In this document: positions 36,101-45,023 of the stretch, piece by piece
Layout of the letters: each line of letters starts with the position of its first letter
Position numbering within the stretch: position 1 is the stretch's first letter
Source: Macrocystis pyrifera
Taxonomy: Eukaryota; Sar; Phaeophyceae; Laminariales; Laminariaceae
Direction of reading: 5' to 3'
NCBI GenBank assembly: GCA_031763025.1
Contig: JASSKH010000044.1
Span: forward strand, 2,163,608-2,227,607
Length of the DNA: 64,000 bases
The notes under the pieces: model-generated
Seen by the model: the letters and a program-made list of their open reading frames with translations, nothing else
The model's database searches: none
Told to the model about the DNA's origin: nothing
Translations under genes and position numbers: made by a program

Positions 36101-36397
36101 CTGACCCCCCGTCCTCACACCCCTGCGGGCGTTGCGTTACCCCCCCCCCCCCCCCCCGACCGCATGTTCCTACATTACCCATCTGAAACAAAATCACAAA
36201 AAAACAATAGGACCGGACGTAGCGTCCTCCTCGACGAGCTTTCGAGAGAGTTAGACCGTGACGAGACCGCACTTCACGAGCTCGAGCTAGAGCGCATAGA
36301 CGAGGTCGACCGGCAGCGAAGGGCCGTGCGCGACCGTGCTGCGGAGGGCATCATCTCTTCCTCGTCCTCTTCTTCCTCATTCGTCGCCAAGTCATGA
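17927..36397 (+). CDS. IQ-motif protein with Ser/Arg-rich N-terminus, fourteen coding exons, family unknown
   Basis: Exons: 17927-18029, 19726-20413, 24387-24666, 25492-25589, 25831-25859, 28004-28049, 28509-28656, 29068-29178, 32155-32256, 32670-32810, 33893-34027, 34614-34744, 35417-35509 and 36211-36397 (TGA). All phases agree and the sum is 2292 nt (763 aa). Residues 1-34 are acidic (VVEGEDDSTVMADN). Exons 2-3 are Ser-rich, then Arg/His/Gly-rich (RS-like; HDYRRSRGIDTDHGRHKHHR). Exon 4 ends DDDDEKVEIVFG. Exon 7 has an IQ motif VQRLVRGFRDR, matching [IVL]QxxxRGxxx[RK], which usually binds calmodulin or a relative. Exons 8-14 are mostly helical, ending with acidic helices (LLDELSRELDRDETALHELE) and a poly-Ser tail. 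The end of exon 11 is uncertain: it needs a GC donor at 34028 or a weak GT at 34013. Upstream coding exons cannot be excluded. Cytoskeletal or ciliary use is possible but unproven. Confidence 0.76.
18753..18858. mobile_element. Short inverted-repeat MITE (family M), copy 1
   Basis: Ends ACGGGGGTCCATAGTTAATA and ACTATGGTCCCCCGTAAT are inverted repeats. The centre has TTTTACTAACAATATTTGGTC. About 105 bp, no ORF. It lies in intron 1 of the IQ gene. Further copies at 54082, 57137, 58656, 58844 and 63030. Confidence 0.88.
22090..23090 (+). repeat. GGGTCGGGTC satellite-like array
   Basis: Blocks of (GGGTC)n alternate with a spacer like AAGTTTTCAAATCTCACG, period about 45-60 bp, in two stretches (22130-22380, 22800-23010) separated by unrelated DNA. 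The outer ends are inverted (GGTCATGACCCGACCCGCGG near 22110; GACCCGACCCGACCCGAGCC near 23040), suggesting an element with inverted termini. It lies in intron 2 of the IQ gene. Confidence 0.85.
23460..23900 (+). repeat. GATCTG-rich dispersed repeat, copy 3, with TGTATGATC decamer array
   Basis: Matches 590-830 in block order (GGGCAGATAGAT, GGCTGGATCTGTACTGTAG, AGATCCTGTAC, GATGATCTATCTGTAGA). Inside, 23565-23700 is a tandem array of the 10-mer TGTATGATCT with drift. Confidence 0.7.
24770..25090 (+). repeat. Degenerate tandem array around GACGCCAACGGTAAAATC
   Basis: Loosely repeated modules of about 40-50 bp (GACGCCAACCG, GGTAAAATCG, GGCGGT, TTT). It lies in intron 3 of the IQ gene. A similar GGTAAAAC module recurs at the 3' end of the copia element (44680-44885). 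Confidence 0.55.
25940..26515 (-). repeat. Family P repeat, near full-length copy
   Basis: The longest clear copy, about 570 bp, between poly-C runs at about 25950 and 26500. The proximal part has GGCAACGACACTGTAAAACA, CACTACGTGAGCTAGACA, GGGTACCG plus poly-T, and GTCGAGTTAGATCATTTGTG. The distal part has CAGCTCACCCTTCATGCGAC, CACGGCGCTTCGCGCTTGGT, GGTCGGTGAAAACCCGACAT and CATGCATGAGATCGAGTAC. No ORF of note. It is inside the long intron between exons 5 and 6 of the IQ gene. Confidence 0.85.
26766..26846. mobile_element. Short TIR element (family T): TAGTACCGCAGTCCCG...CGGGACTGCGGTACTA
   Basis: 81 bp with inverted ends TTTAGTACCGCAGTCCCG and CGGGACTGCGGTACTAAA and an inner TGGGGACAAAC / GTTTGTCCCC-type arm. 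Related sequence at 41164-41387 and a half copy at 58770-58812. Confidence 0.85.
27003..27175 (-). repeat. Family P repeat, truncated copy
   Basis: Begins inside the element (CTTGGTGCAAGCAATGTCTG) and runs to the poly-C end at about 27160-27170. Immediately followed by a second, longer copy. Confidence 0.8.
27183..27870 (-). repeat. Family P repeat, long copy with duplicated distal end
   Basis: Starts GAGACGACGCTGTAAAACAC and proceeds through GTCGAGTTAAATCATTTTTG. The distal ends CATGCATG and GGTCGGTGAAAACACGACGT are duplicated, with a second partial distal unit at 27740-27830. It ends in poly-C at about 27860-27870. Confidence 0.75.
29274..29350. mobile_element. 77-bp inverted-repeat element
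   Basis: Left CACTCTGGACTAAAATATAA and right TTATATTTGTGTCCAGAGTG are inverted repeats with one or two mismatches. Too short to code; MITE-like. In the intron after exon 8 of the IQ gene. Confidence 0.8.
30146..30184 (+). repeat. Poly-C tract (~38 bp)
   Basis: A pure C run in the IQ gene intron, followed by C-rich DNA to about 30405. Confidence 0.95.
30407..30475 (-). repeat. Family Q repeat, inverted copy
   Basis: Contains CGGTGCTCCATCTCGAAAAG, GATGCGTGGTCAATGGTCAA and ATGACTAAGGCAAACAAC, the reverse complement of the block at 13423-13500. It directly follows a C-rich stretch. Confidence 0.7.
30490..31035 (-). repeat. Family P repeat, near full-length copy
   Basis: Same order as 25940-26515: CGCAACGACACTGCATAACA, CTACGTGAGCTGGACGACCA, GTCGAGTTAGATCATTTGTG, CTCACGGCGCTTCGCGCTTC and GGTCGGTGAAAACCCGATGT, ending in C-rich DNA from about 30990. 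Confidence 0.85.
31470..31745 (+). repeat. Tandem array of CTCGAATATACCAGGTAA-like units
   Basis: Roughly nine degenerate units of about 25-35 bp sharing TTTCTCGAATATACCAG. It lies in the IQ gene intron before exon 9. Confidence 0.75.
33380..33890 (+). repeat. Degenerate ~130-bp tandem repeats ending at a coding exon
   Basis: Modules such as CAACCGTCACCTAAAACACC, CGCTGTGATAA, TTGGCCTGGGGCAATCAGC and TTCGCTGACAGG recur about three to four times. The last CGCTGACAG is the splice acceptor used for exon 11 (33893) of the IQ gene, and the motif occurs earlier in the array as GCTGACAGG (33550) and GATGACAGG (33765). Confidence 0.7.
34060..34215 (+). repeat. GGATG/GGAT pentamer minisatellite
   Basis: GGGATGGGATGAGATAGGAT-type units with drift, immediately after exon 11 of the IQ gene. 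Confidence 0.85.
34868..35015 (+). repeat. Family Q repeat, long copy
   Basis: GTTGCTTGCCTTAGTCATCT, GGTCATTGACAACGCAACCC, TTTCGAGACGAAGCACCGTT and CATATATTACGTAGAAGCG. Preceded by a G-rich stretch (34828-34865). Confidence 0.75.
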
Positions 36398-39300
36398 TGG
36401 CTTACTTAAGTGTACAAAGCAGCACAAACAGTGCTCGTAGGTTTGGGATACATGAGTATTGGAGTGAGGTGGGTGGAACAATGATGCATGTCTAGGCTCT
36501 CTGTCTCCAGCGTGAGAAAAATAGATGCAGGAGTGGCACCGAAGCGTCTTGTGGAGATCACTTGGTGAGGGAGAAAAAAATCGTTTTTTTTGTTTTTAAA
36601 AGGCGTTTATGTGGCCAAATGCGGACGGCCCTTGGGCGACCGCGGTTCGGAGGGCTCCCCCTCTTCGATCGCCGTCAGTCAATGGTTGCGTGGAGCGTAG
36701 GAGCCATACTTGCGGCAGAGGAAGTACTTCATTTAGGCCCTCCAAGACTATCTGACTGACGTGCGGGCTATACCGACCGGGAAAAAACTGCCCGATATAT
36801 CAGCAGAGTTCGCCACATATTCAGCTCTATGGTTGAAGCACGCTGTGTAGGAGACAAAGGGACTATTGCTAAGCAAGTATTGATTGGGTCTGATCGGCTT
36901 AGAGTTAGGCTTAGGGTTGAGGGGTTCAGGGTTAGCTCTATTCGTATCATGCACACAGCGACCCTCAATCACGGTGTAGAATGAAAGTGGTGGACCCCCC
37001 CCCCCCCCTCCTTCTGAGGCATTGGCAATCCCATTAGATATTCACATCAGAGTGCAGACGGGGACACACTGATCCCCGTTTCGAAAAATCCCGCTTGGAC
37101 TGTGACGTGAATATCAAGCGGGGATTGTACTCTCGGCAGAGTGGTATGCTCTAGCGCGGAGAACGGACAGCAAGGAGATCGACGGTAACCCCTTGAGGAC
37201 TGCCCTCTCGTTTGAGGGACATGTTACTTGGAAGGAGACTGATACATTGTTTCCGTATGGTGCAGTTCTAAAAGGGTGATTAGGCTGAAAAGAAGTAGGT
37301 ACAGACGGGAGTTTGACTCTTATGCAGAATATTCGTTTCTCCTTTTCTGTTTTTCTTGTGCTTTTGTTTGTTTCCCTATTCTATTGGTTATGTTGTCTCT
37401 GAGAATGTTTATCAGTATTTTCGATGTTGAAGCTCACCATGCTGCCTATTTGTCGGATGTGGCCACCATTTGTTTTGGTGTCCCTTGGTTTTTTTCCTTC
37501 GGGGCAATGTTAATGTTTCCTGAGCGATCAGCAGTGGAGATCATGCTGCACATTGAGCTTCTTTCCTACCGTCAAAAGGCGTGAAAACCACCGGAGATGT
37601 GTATATGGGTGGCTCTTGGTTATGGAGACCCTATTTCGGGGAACCGACCGTAGTAACCAGGACCCATCATACACACAAAAACCTCTATGTTCCGGTTTTT
37701 TTTCCTGAAGCATATTGGGTCCCGATTACTATGTTCTTCCGCAATAGCTAAATCAATGAATAGTGAACTTCGTACATATAGCGCACACGGGTTCCAAAGC
37801 AGAGAGGATGGAGGAGACATTGGGTGCTCAGGTACGCAGTAGGTGGTAAAAATCACGGTGGAGGTGGGGCCTGGATAGATGCGTTGCCGTGCTGTGCCCT
37901 AGCTGCGATTACTGAAGGGTGGCTCTCGGGTATGGAGACCCCAGGCAGACCTAGGGAACTTCGTATAACGCATACAGGTTCAAGTCGAGAGGGTGGAGGA
38001 AACATTGTGTTCGGTATTCCGTGGGGCAAATCGCGGCGGGGGTGGGGCCTGGCGTGCGTCTCCTTGGCCTGTCGAGAAGGGCGTTTGTCGAGCCCAGTAC
38101 CTATCGATCCAACCTCCACCACCGGCACTCACAACTAATCCCGCACAAAACATCAACCGTAGTTCCTTCTAAATCGTGGGTGCGGATGTAAAGCGGTTGC
38201 TCGAACAGACCGCTTGACGCTGCCTGGGAAAGGGGCTTGCCGATGGACGCGCAATATGCTTATTGACAGGAACAGAGTTCACATTACTGAGGAGGTGTTG
38301 GCTAGAGAGCCTGGAACGTTCGACAGTAGCAGGCAGCAAAGAAAAAGCGGCAGAAGCAGCAGCAGCAGCAGCAGCAGCAGCCGCAGTCAAACCCGCAGGA
38401 AGCACCAGCAAACGCAGCAGTCAAAGCAGTAACAACAACAGCAGAAATAAGCAAAGGCAGGAGCAGCAGGGAGCACCAGCAGTGACAGTGTCCGTCCAAA
38501 ACGTATCACCTTCGACGGCTCGCTGGCACACCTTCTCTCTTTCGCCTCCAGATACCGGCACCGGTTAGTCTTAATATTATTCCTGTAGGATACATGACCC
38601 CCTCCACCCCACCCCACCCCACCCCACTCCGCCCCGCCCCACCCGATCCCACGCTACCTCATCCCACCCCCTCCCATCCCCAAAAATGCCTCCATAAAAT
38701 ACCGGGGCACAACCTGTGCCCCGTTCCCCTTCCCTCAACCAACCGAAATGCAAGCGCGCAGGCGCTTCACACCAAATACCATCTCGACAACGCCACGCAT
38801 TACGCGCACCAGGTTGCACGCCCGATATTGATAGTAGCCTTGGGTTGTTCGCCTCGGTTTACGTCCATCGTGATGCGCGGGGCAGGCACAGCGCGAAAAC
38901 AAATTTGCAGAAAAAATATGCGAGAGCAGGCCAGATACCAAACAAATAGCGCTACGAACAGACGCCAATTGTTACGGCAGGAATAGGACACATCTTTGTT
39001 TGTACTGCCTTACCGACCCACAGTACAGTGACTTGGGGGGGGGGGGGAGGGGACACAACGCGAAACATCTATATATACCACTCGGTTGTTCTGTCCTAGA
39101 AGGAAACGACCATTTTAATATCAATACGAACACCCAAAACTGGCCCTAACATTTCCGGAGAGAGTGGTAAAAAAGTAGACAAACCTCGCAAAAAGAACGC
39201 AAAGAAAAAAGGAAACGTCGAGCCGATCCTCTGCCTTAAATCTACTGTACGCCGTTGGTTCGGTTATCAGCCGACTATCCCAAAACACGCAAAAATATTC

Positions 39301-40084
39301 TTGTAGAAAACTGAAATGCCCTCTCGTCGCTCGGTCTTAATCTGGTAGTCAGCCAACGATGGCACCACCACCGACGAGGGGACGCAGGGGGGGCAGCGGC
39401 ATCTTACCCTTTCAGCAGCGAATTCATAGCGTCTCTGTACTTGTGATGTGGGGGGTCTCCCCAGGAAGAGGTGATCGTGCTCTCTTCCAGCAAAAAGGGT
39501 CGCTGTGACAGGCGCTATCCGATATCCCCCAAGGAACCCAGTCTACTGTAGAGCAGCAGCTAACAACCAGAAGGGAATGTCGTCAACACGCGGTACTGCG
39601 CAGGCATGCGACTTATCTCCCCGGGGAAATAACCGCGGTAGTAACTGCAACGACAGCAGCAGCAGCAGGGACAGCAGCAGCAGGGACAGCAGCAGCGACA
39701 GCAGTAGCGACACCAACGCAACAGCAGCAGCAGACGCAGCTGCAGAAACAGCAGCGATGGCATGGCGATGGAGCCCTCAAAGTGGTCCACGGCGGTACCG
39801 GCCTACCATCAACCAGGAGAATGCAGTCAACGCCCCATCGCGACACGTAAGCGATTAGCTTCGCCAGGGCAGCAACCGAAGCAGCAACACCAGCCATAGC
39901 ATCAGCAGCAGCAATGACAGCAGCAACACCACCAACAAACTTAGCAGCGGCAGCAGCAACAGAAGCAGCAGCAGCAGCAGCAGCAGCGGGGGTAATGGTA
40001 GCGGCGGCTTCCCAGCGATCCACAGGACAGGCGTACGAGCAACCAGGAGGATGTAGCGAACGCCCTATCGCGAATGATTACGAT
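36398..40084. repeat. Intergenic repeats between the IQ gene and the nucleoredoxin-like gene
   Basis: No gene recognised. Two diverged direct units, about 37605-37870 and 37915-38055, share GGGTGGCTCT, TATGGAGACC, GAGAGG(A/G)TGGAGGA and GTGGGGCCTGG. CAG-type trinucleotide tracts lie at 38340-38480 and 39640-39985, with poly-G at 39035-39050. The CAG tracts open long frames on both strands, which I do not take as genes. Confidence 0.6.
39640..40030 (-). repeat. CAG/CTG tracts plus duplicated piece of the neighbouring gene's last exon
   Basis: GTGGATCGCTGGGAAGCCGC (minus, about 40010-40030) copies the coding block GTGGATCGCTGGGAGGCCGC of the nucleoredoxin-like gene. CTCCTGGTTG-containing modules recur at about 39810-39845 and 40035-40075. 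Between them are CTG runs. Probably tandem duplication debris 3' of the gene. Confidence 0.6.
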
Positions 40085-43000
40085 TTAATTCGCCGGGGTA
40101 GAAGCAGCTGCAGCAGAAGCGGCGGCGGCCTCCCAGCGATCCACAGCGCCGGCCCCGGCTTGGTTGACGTCAGAAACGCCGTCCATGGTTAGAAGAGCCC
40201 CGTCTGAAGAGCGGAACACGACCAGCGTCGGCACCCCCCCTTTCCGATCGGCAGAGGTCATGCCTAGCTGTGACCTTTCTGACCCAGCGCAAACTCCGTA
40301 ACGCCTTCCATACACGTTGGCGGGGGGGGGGGGGGGGGAGGGAAGGGGAGGGGACGGGGTGTGTACGCTCACGTCAATCATTGGCCGAAGTCGTATATAC
40401 CATGGTATGACCATAGAGAAGAATCGAGGTGGGGCGCTAGGGAGGTGTGGGGGGGAGGGGGTGGGGGGGGGGGGGGCAGAAAAAACGTTAAGCGGGAAGG
40501 GGTTCGAGCAACCGTTCGGGGGGAGCATGTGGTGTACGGATACATACAAGACGGAAACAACCAGATCGCATGATACATATATGTAATTTCTGTTGTCGAG
40601 GCGCACTGTACAAGGGGCGTATTCTTGTTGTCGCTGCTCTCACATTAGCTTATTGCCATGGCTTACTAGTCCGTGGTCAGGAGACAACACCAAAAGCTCC
40701 GATAGCTCAAACCACCTAGAGGGGGAGAGTTAAAAACTACGTATAAAGGGGGGAAAAAAGCTACAACAAAACACACGCAGGTGTGACACTGCCGACTATA
40801 GTATGAGAAACTTTTTTCCCCCCGAACTTTTAACATTGTTACGATCACGCTTGCCACCTGGCAATAGGCAAACATCATAACAGACGTCTAATACTCACAT
40901 TACAGCTATCGATATACTCGTACGATATATGATGAAAACCTCAGGAAAGCAAACAAGGAGAGGCCTATTGCTGTCTACTGCAGCAGGCTAATCATAGCTC
41001 ATTTCGTTACCTTATCTATACTGCTGTACAACAGTACTTCCTAATGGAACTGCATCCACGTTTTTGGGGACAAAACTACACGAAAATAATCGTGAGATAT
41101 TTTTGTTGTTTCAAATAGTCGTGATTTTTTTTTCTTGTTGCATACCAGGTATGGGATATATCCCTTTTAGGACTGCAGTCCTGTTTTGGAGACAGCCCAC
41201 TGAAATTCCAAGCAGTTTGTCCCCAGAACGTTTTGTGGACAAACTGCTTAGAATTTGAGTGAGTAGTCAATCCGTTTTGGGGGAAAACTACCTAGAATTT
41301 GAGTGGTTTGTCCCCAAAACGTTCTGGGGACAAACTACTTGGAATTTGAGTGGGTTGTCCCCAAAAACGGGACTGCGGTCCTAAAAGCGTTAACATCGAC
41401 ACAATAGTCTGTACTCCGAACAAACGGAGCGCAAAAAACATATAGGGCTGTTCATGGGTCGGGTCAAACCTCGCGGGTCAGGTCGGGTTGGGTCGGGTCG
41501 GGTAACGGTGACCGGATCCGATCCATGATAATTTGGAAAACCTCCTTGCCCGACCCTATCCGACCCTACCCGACCCAACCCGACCCGCGAGGTGGGACGT
41601 GACCTCGCGAAGACCCGCAAAGAAAAATAGATGCATGTCTCGCGCTACACCTGCGTGAGGCAGCAATAGGTCATACACGACGGCAATACGAGCGTGTGGC
41701 AGCAGTTACACCGCGGGCCGCAGCCCAAACCAATAGGAGACCTTACGTTCCCAAAATCTGACAGCTCATGAGTGTTATAACCCTGACAGGTCATGGGTTA
41801 CATAGAGAGTAGGTATGTCCCCACGAGTAAGAACGTCAGGATCAAATCACTATTTTGGGAGACGACAAAAAAAAAGGGTTATCGTATTAACTCTTGCGCA
41901 TCAGCGGCGAGCGTTGCTCTAAACCCCATGTATGTAGAATAGGTTGTGCTCAAGGTTGTTCAAGGACGGTGTCAAGCTAAGGTTCCAAGCGTTCCCCTTC
42001 ATTGGTGTTTTTTTGTTGACGGGGCCCCACACTGTGCTGCACTTGTGACTAATGTTGTCCGTGCACCACCGCACCTTTTGAGATCAGCCCGGAAGTCGCC
42101 TTCGAAGCTCACGGCAGGCCAGTCGGGATGATGCTCTGTAAAAAAATGAGCCAATCAGGACACGAGACAAAACAAGAAACACAGACATGCGCGCAAAAAC
42201 AAAAACGGAGAATCGTTTCATGGTACGTCGTACCTGGTGTACAGTGAAGAGTCGTGGTGAACCAGGAGCGATATATGGGGTTTAACGTGGAAATAGACAA
42301 AACATCATAGCACATGGGGCCTGGTATTTGCGAATTGTAGTAAAGTCAATCCCTTTCTCAAACATATTTTAATCCCGCATAGTTTCGAGACAAACTTCTC
42401 AAGAGTAGGCCAGGGCCTAGGGCTGAGACTACAGTAGGATTAGGTCTCACAATGATGTTGTGTGTGTGTTTTTTTTTAGCCATCCGAACATGAGCAGCGC
42501 ATTTGTTTCGGTCGGAAAATTCTACAGTTATATGTAGATTACTTCGATATTCTTCACCGTAGGGCAGATTCCTGAACCAGCTATTCGACACTATGGTTTA
42601 GGGTCACTATGTTCGAGACGAATATAACCAACACTGATCCTAACCCTCACCGAATCAACAATGGTTGGGAATAGCCCAACCAACAACGGGTCGGTATAGC
42701 TCAGTCAACAATGGTTGGGGATAAACCAGTCAACAATGGTTGGATATAGCCAGTCAAAAATGGTTAGGGATACTCCCCCAGTCAACAGTTGGTTGGGGAT
42801 AACCCAGCCAAAAAGGGGATAACCCGAATAATTCCTATGGGGGACATATCTCTTAGTCTCTTCCTCAGCGTGCGTCAACCATAGTGTCGAATAAGCGGCA
42901 AGCTCTGCTGCTGTACTGCGCTGGGTACTCCGAGGTAAGAGCGACTGAATTGAGAGCCTTCGGGACGCAACAGCGGTCAGATCGGCATGAATCGCCTACA

Positions 43001-43229
43001 CAAACGCTATACATTATCCACTACAGATAAGAGCCTTGTGCAGACAAGAGCGCCTGTTTTGGCGGGGCGCGCTCTTGACTCGGGGCACCCGCTGTACTGT
43101 ACTAACCTTCTTCCATGTTTTTCCGCTGCAGGGCCTCACTCCTATCCGAGCTCACGAAGACCACGTCGGCCTGGCCAGGCTTGAAGCCCTTGTAGGCCTC
43201 CATCAGGGAAGGCAAAAAAAGGACGCAGT
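40085..43229 (-). CDS. Nucleoredoxin/thioredoxin-like protein, three C-terminal exons (N-terminal part not found)
   Basis: Thioredoxin-fold oxidoreductases of the nucleoredoxin/tryparedoxin type reduce protein disulfides. Minus-strand exons 43229-43107, 42135-42075 and 40274-40085 (stop TAA) join with agreeing phases (1, then 2). The product reads LPSLMEAYKGFKPGQADVVF, VSSDRSEALQRKNMEE, then HHPDWPAVSFEGDFRADLKR, then GGVPTLVVFRSSDGALLTMD and GVSDV. This is the order of the nucleoredoxin fold after the WCxxC site (SSD strand, xxWxAVPF helix, cis-Pro VPTLV, NGR/DGxxDV turn). The C-terminus is Ala-rich. The exon with WCPPC is not in the 670 bp before the copia element, nor recognised beyond it. 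The first exon reads CVLFLPSL where the family usually has CRGFTPxL, so its border is uncertain. Either the catalytic exon lies past the retrotransposon or the gene is truncated. Confidence 0.75.
41164..41387. mobile_element. Family T inverted-repeat element, expanded copy
   Basis: Outer ends CTTTTAGGACTGCAGTCC and GGGACTGCGGTCCTAAAAG are inverted repeats. Inside are four modules GTTTGTCCCCA(A/G)AACG with GGAATTTGAGTG spacers. It lies in an intron of the nucleoredoxin-like gene. Confidence 0.8.
41455..41615. repeat. Inverted GGGTC / GACCC element
   Basis: GGTCAGGTCGGGTTGGGTCG on the left is mirrored by ACCCGACCCAACCCGACCCG on the right about 60 bp apart. Related to the array at 22090-23090. 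Confidence 0.75.
42582..42893. mobile_element. 312-bp TIR element with internal minisatellite
   Basis: Perfect 17-bp terminal inverted repeats TATTCGACACTATGGTT and AACCATAGTGTCGAATA. Internally, GTCAACAATGGTTGGGGATA-like units repeat about six times (42655-42830). No ORF. Flanked by TA-containing sequence, so a TA target site is possible but not shown. Confidence 0.85.
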
Positions 43230-43900
43230 CTGCGTGGCAAAAGCGGCAGCATGGAAGTAACCGGCGAGTGAACGTGACGGACAAAAAAACAATCAAATTA
43301 ACGTCAGTCCGTGATACCAAAAAATCAGGTAAAACAGTGATTCCGAAGGTGGGATACAGCACCATACAGGATGCCTACATACGAGAAGTAATACTAATGA
43401 AACGAGCACTACTTACTAAGAAAGGAAGACAGGCTCAAATTTTACAGGGAAATAATAAATGCCGACGGGATTATCTTGAATTTATCTTGAAGTTAGTGTA
43501 GCACACTACCCTTTCCGGCGCGTAAGACACCCAGGCTGGGCGAGCAGTCTACTCCCGTTTCGTAGCATGGGCAGGTGTCATGTACTGTATGAGGCATCGT
43601 AACGCCTCTTGGAACCAAAGGGCGGGTGGTTTCCTTCTGGAAAGGCGTGGAGCATCACGTGCGCCCGTAACACAGACTCGCGCACTCCGGGTCAATTCCT
43701 TGGATGGCGTTTTTGGGGATGTAATATGACATGCTTCAGCTTTGGATACACCTTTGGGGGAAAGTTGTTTACAGCAGTGCGCAGTCTTTTCGCTGATGCG
43801 TCGTCTTTTTGCTGTGTGCATACGAACTTCTGCTCGTATCGTGCGTACCAATCTGTCCGGGAATGAAAGAACCTTTTTGGTACTAATATTATACCAAACG

Positions 43901-44414
43901 TGTTGAGTAGCCCCTGTGCTCCGGGCGCCCTTGTTGTTGTTGCCGAGGGGGATAGCCCGATGCTCGGCGGAAAAGAAAGACGAAATAAACCCTATAAACA
44001 ACCCGTACCCTTGTCGTGGCTGAGGAGCCCTGTTGATGATATGAAATGTATTGAAGCTGGACTTGATAGCAGCGGTGGCGGTGGCGTGTTAGCCCCTGGG
44101 TGGACGGACCCCCTTTTGTACGGTGGCTGATTAACCCCGGTTTAGTAGTTTGGATTGAAGGACGCGGAGTCCTGGACACGGAGTCCTCGACACGGAGTCG
44201 TCGACACGGAGTCGGGAAAGGAAGTAGATTACAAGAAGAAGTAGCAAGCCACAGCGTACGTCACAGACACATGCGGCCTAAAACACAATTCAGGGGTAAA
44301 GATGGTATCCCGATCGTAGATCCACTCAGACACGAAACCCCCCCGAATCTCCGCAATACCTCACGGGATATTTCCTCTCAAGATAATCTGACAATGCTGT
44401 GAGTATACTTTTCA
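43901..44414 (-). repeat. 3' LTR of the copia element
   Basis: Begins TGTTGAG and ends TTTTCA on the plus strand. Identical over 514 bp, as far as compared, to 51283-51796. A GACACGGAGTCGTCGACACG repeat cluster lies near 44175-44220. Confidence 0.97.
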
Positions 44415-45023
44415 GCCCCCCTGCTCGCGACATTGTCATGATTTCGACCCGAATCTTCAACTCCTCGTCAAATTGTCATACCGGAAATCATACTTGTACT
44501 CATTCAATACAGAAAACAACGTTCTCACTATCATTCAAATCATTCCTCAATCAATACCAAAAATAAATTCCAAGAAAATCAAACCATCCTCGCATCCTGG
44601 AATTCAAAAATATTTCGAACAGAGAAAATAACTCCAACGATTCAAACATTGTTTTCGAAACCTACCCAAATCGTCAATGTAAAACGGCAATTCTGCGAGG
44701 TTTCATCAATCCTAAAATGTAGTCCCTTTTCAAAATCGCCAGGGTAAAACGGCAATTCTTCATTTCTTCAAATATCCAATTTCGTGAAATCGCATGGTAA
44801 AACGCCAATTTCACGTCAAGGTATCAAAACTAAAAAATATAGATTGCGCAGTGGAAACCACCCTTGTAAAACGGTAATTTCATGTTATCCTCCACAAACT
44901 GCGCTCCAACAGAACCAGAAAAAACATGCGGTGTCACCAAGTGAAAACGGTGAACCCGACAAACTCCATAAAATCACGAACACTTAATCCTCCATCTGAA
45001 AACAAAAACTGTCATCCGAAAAA

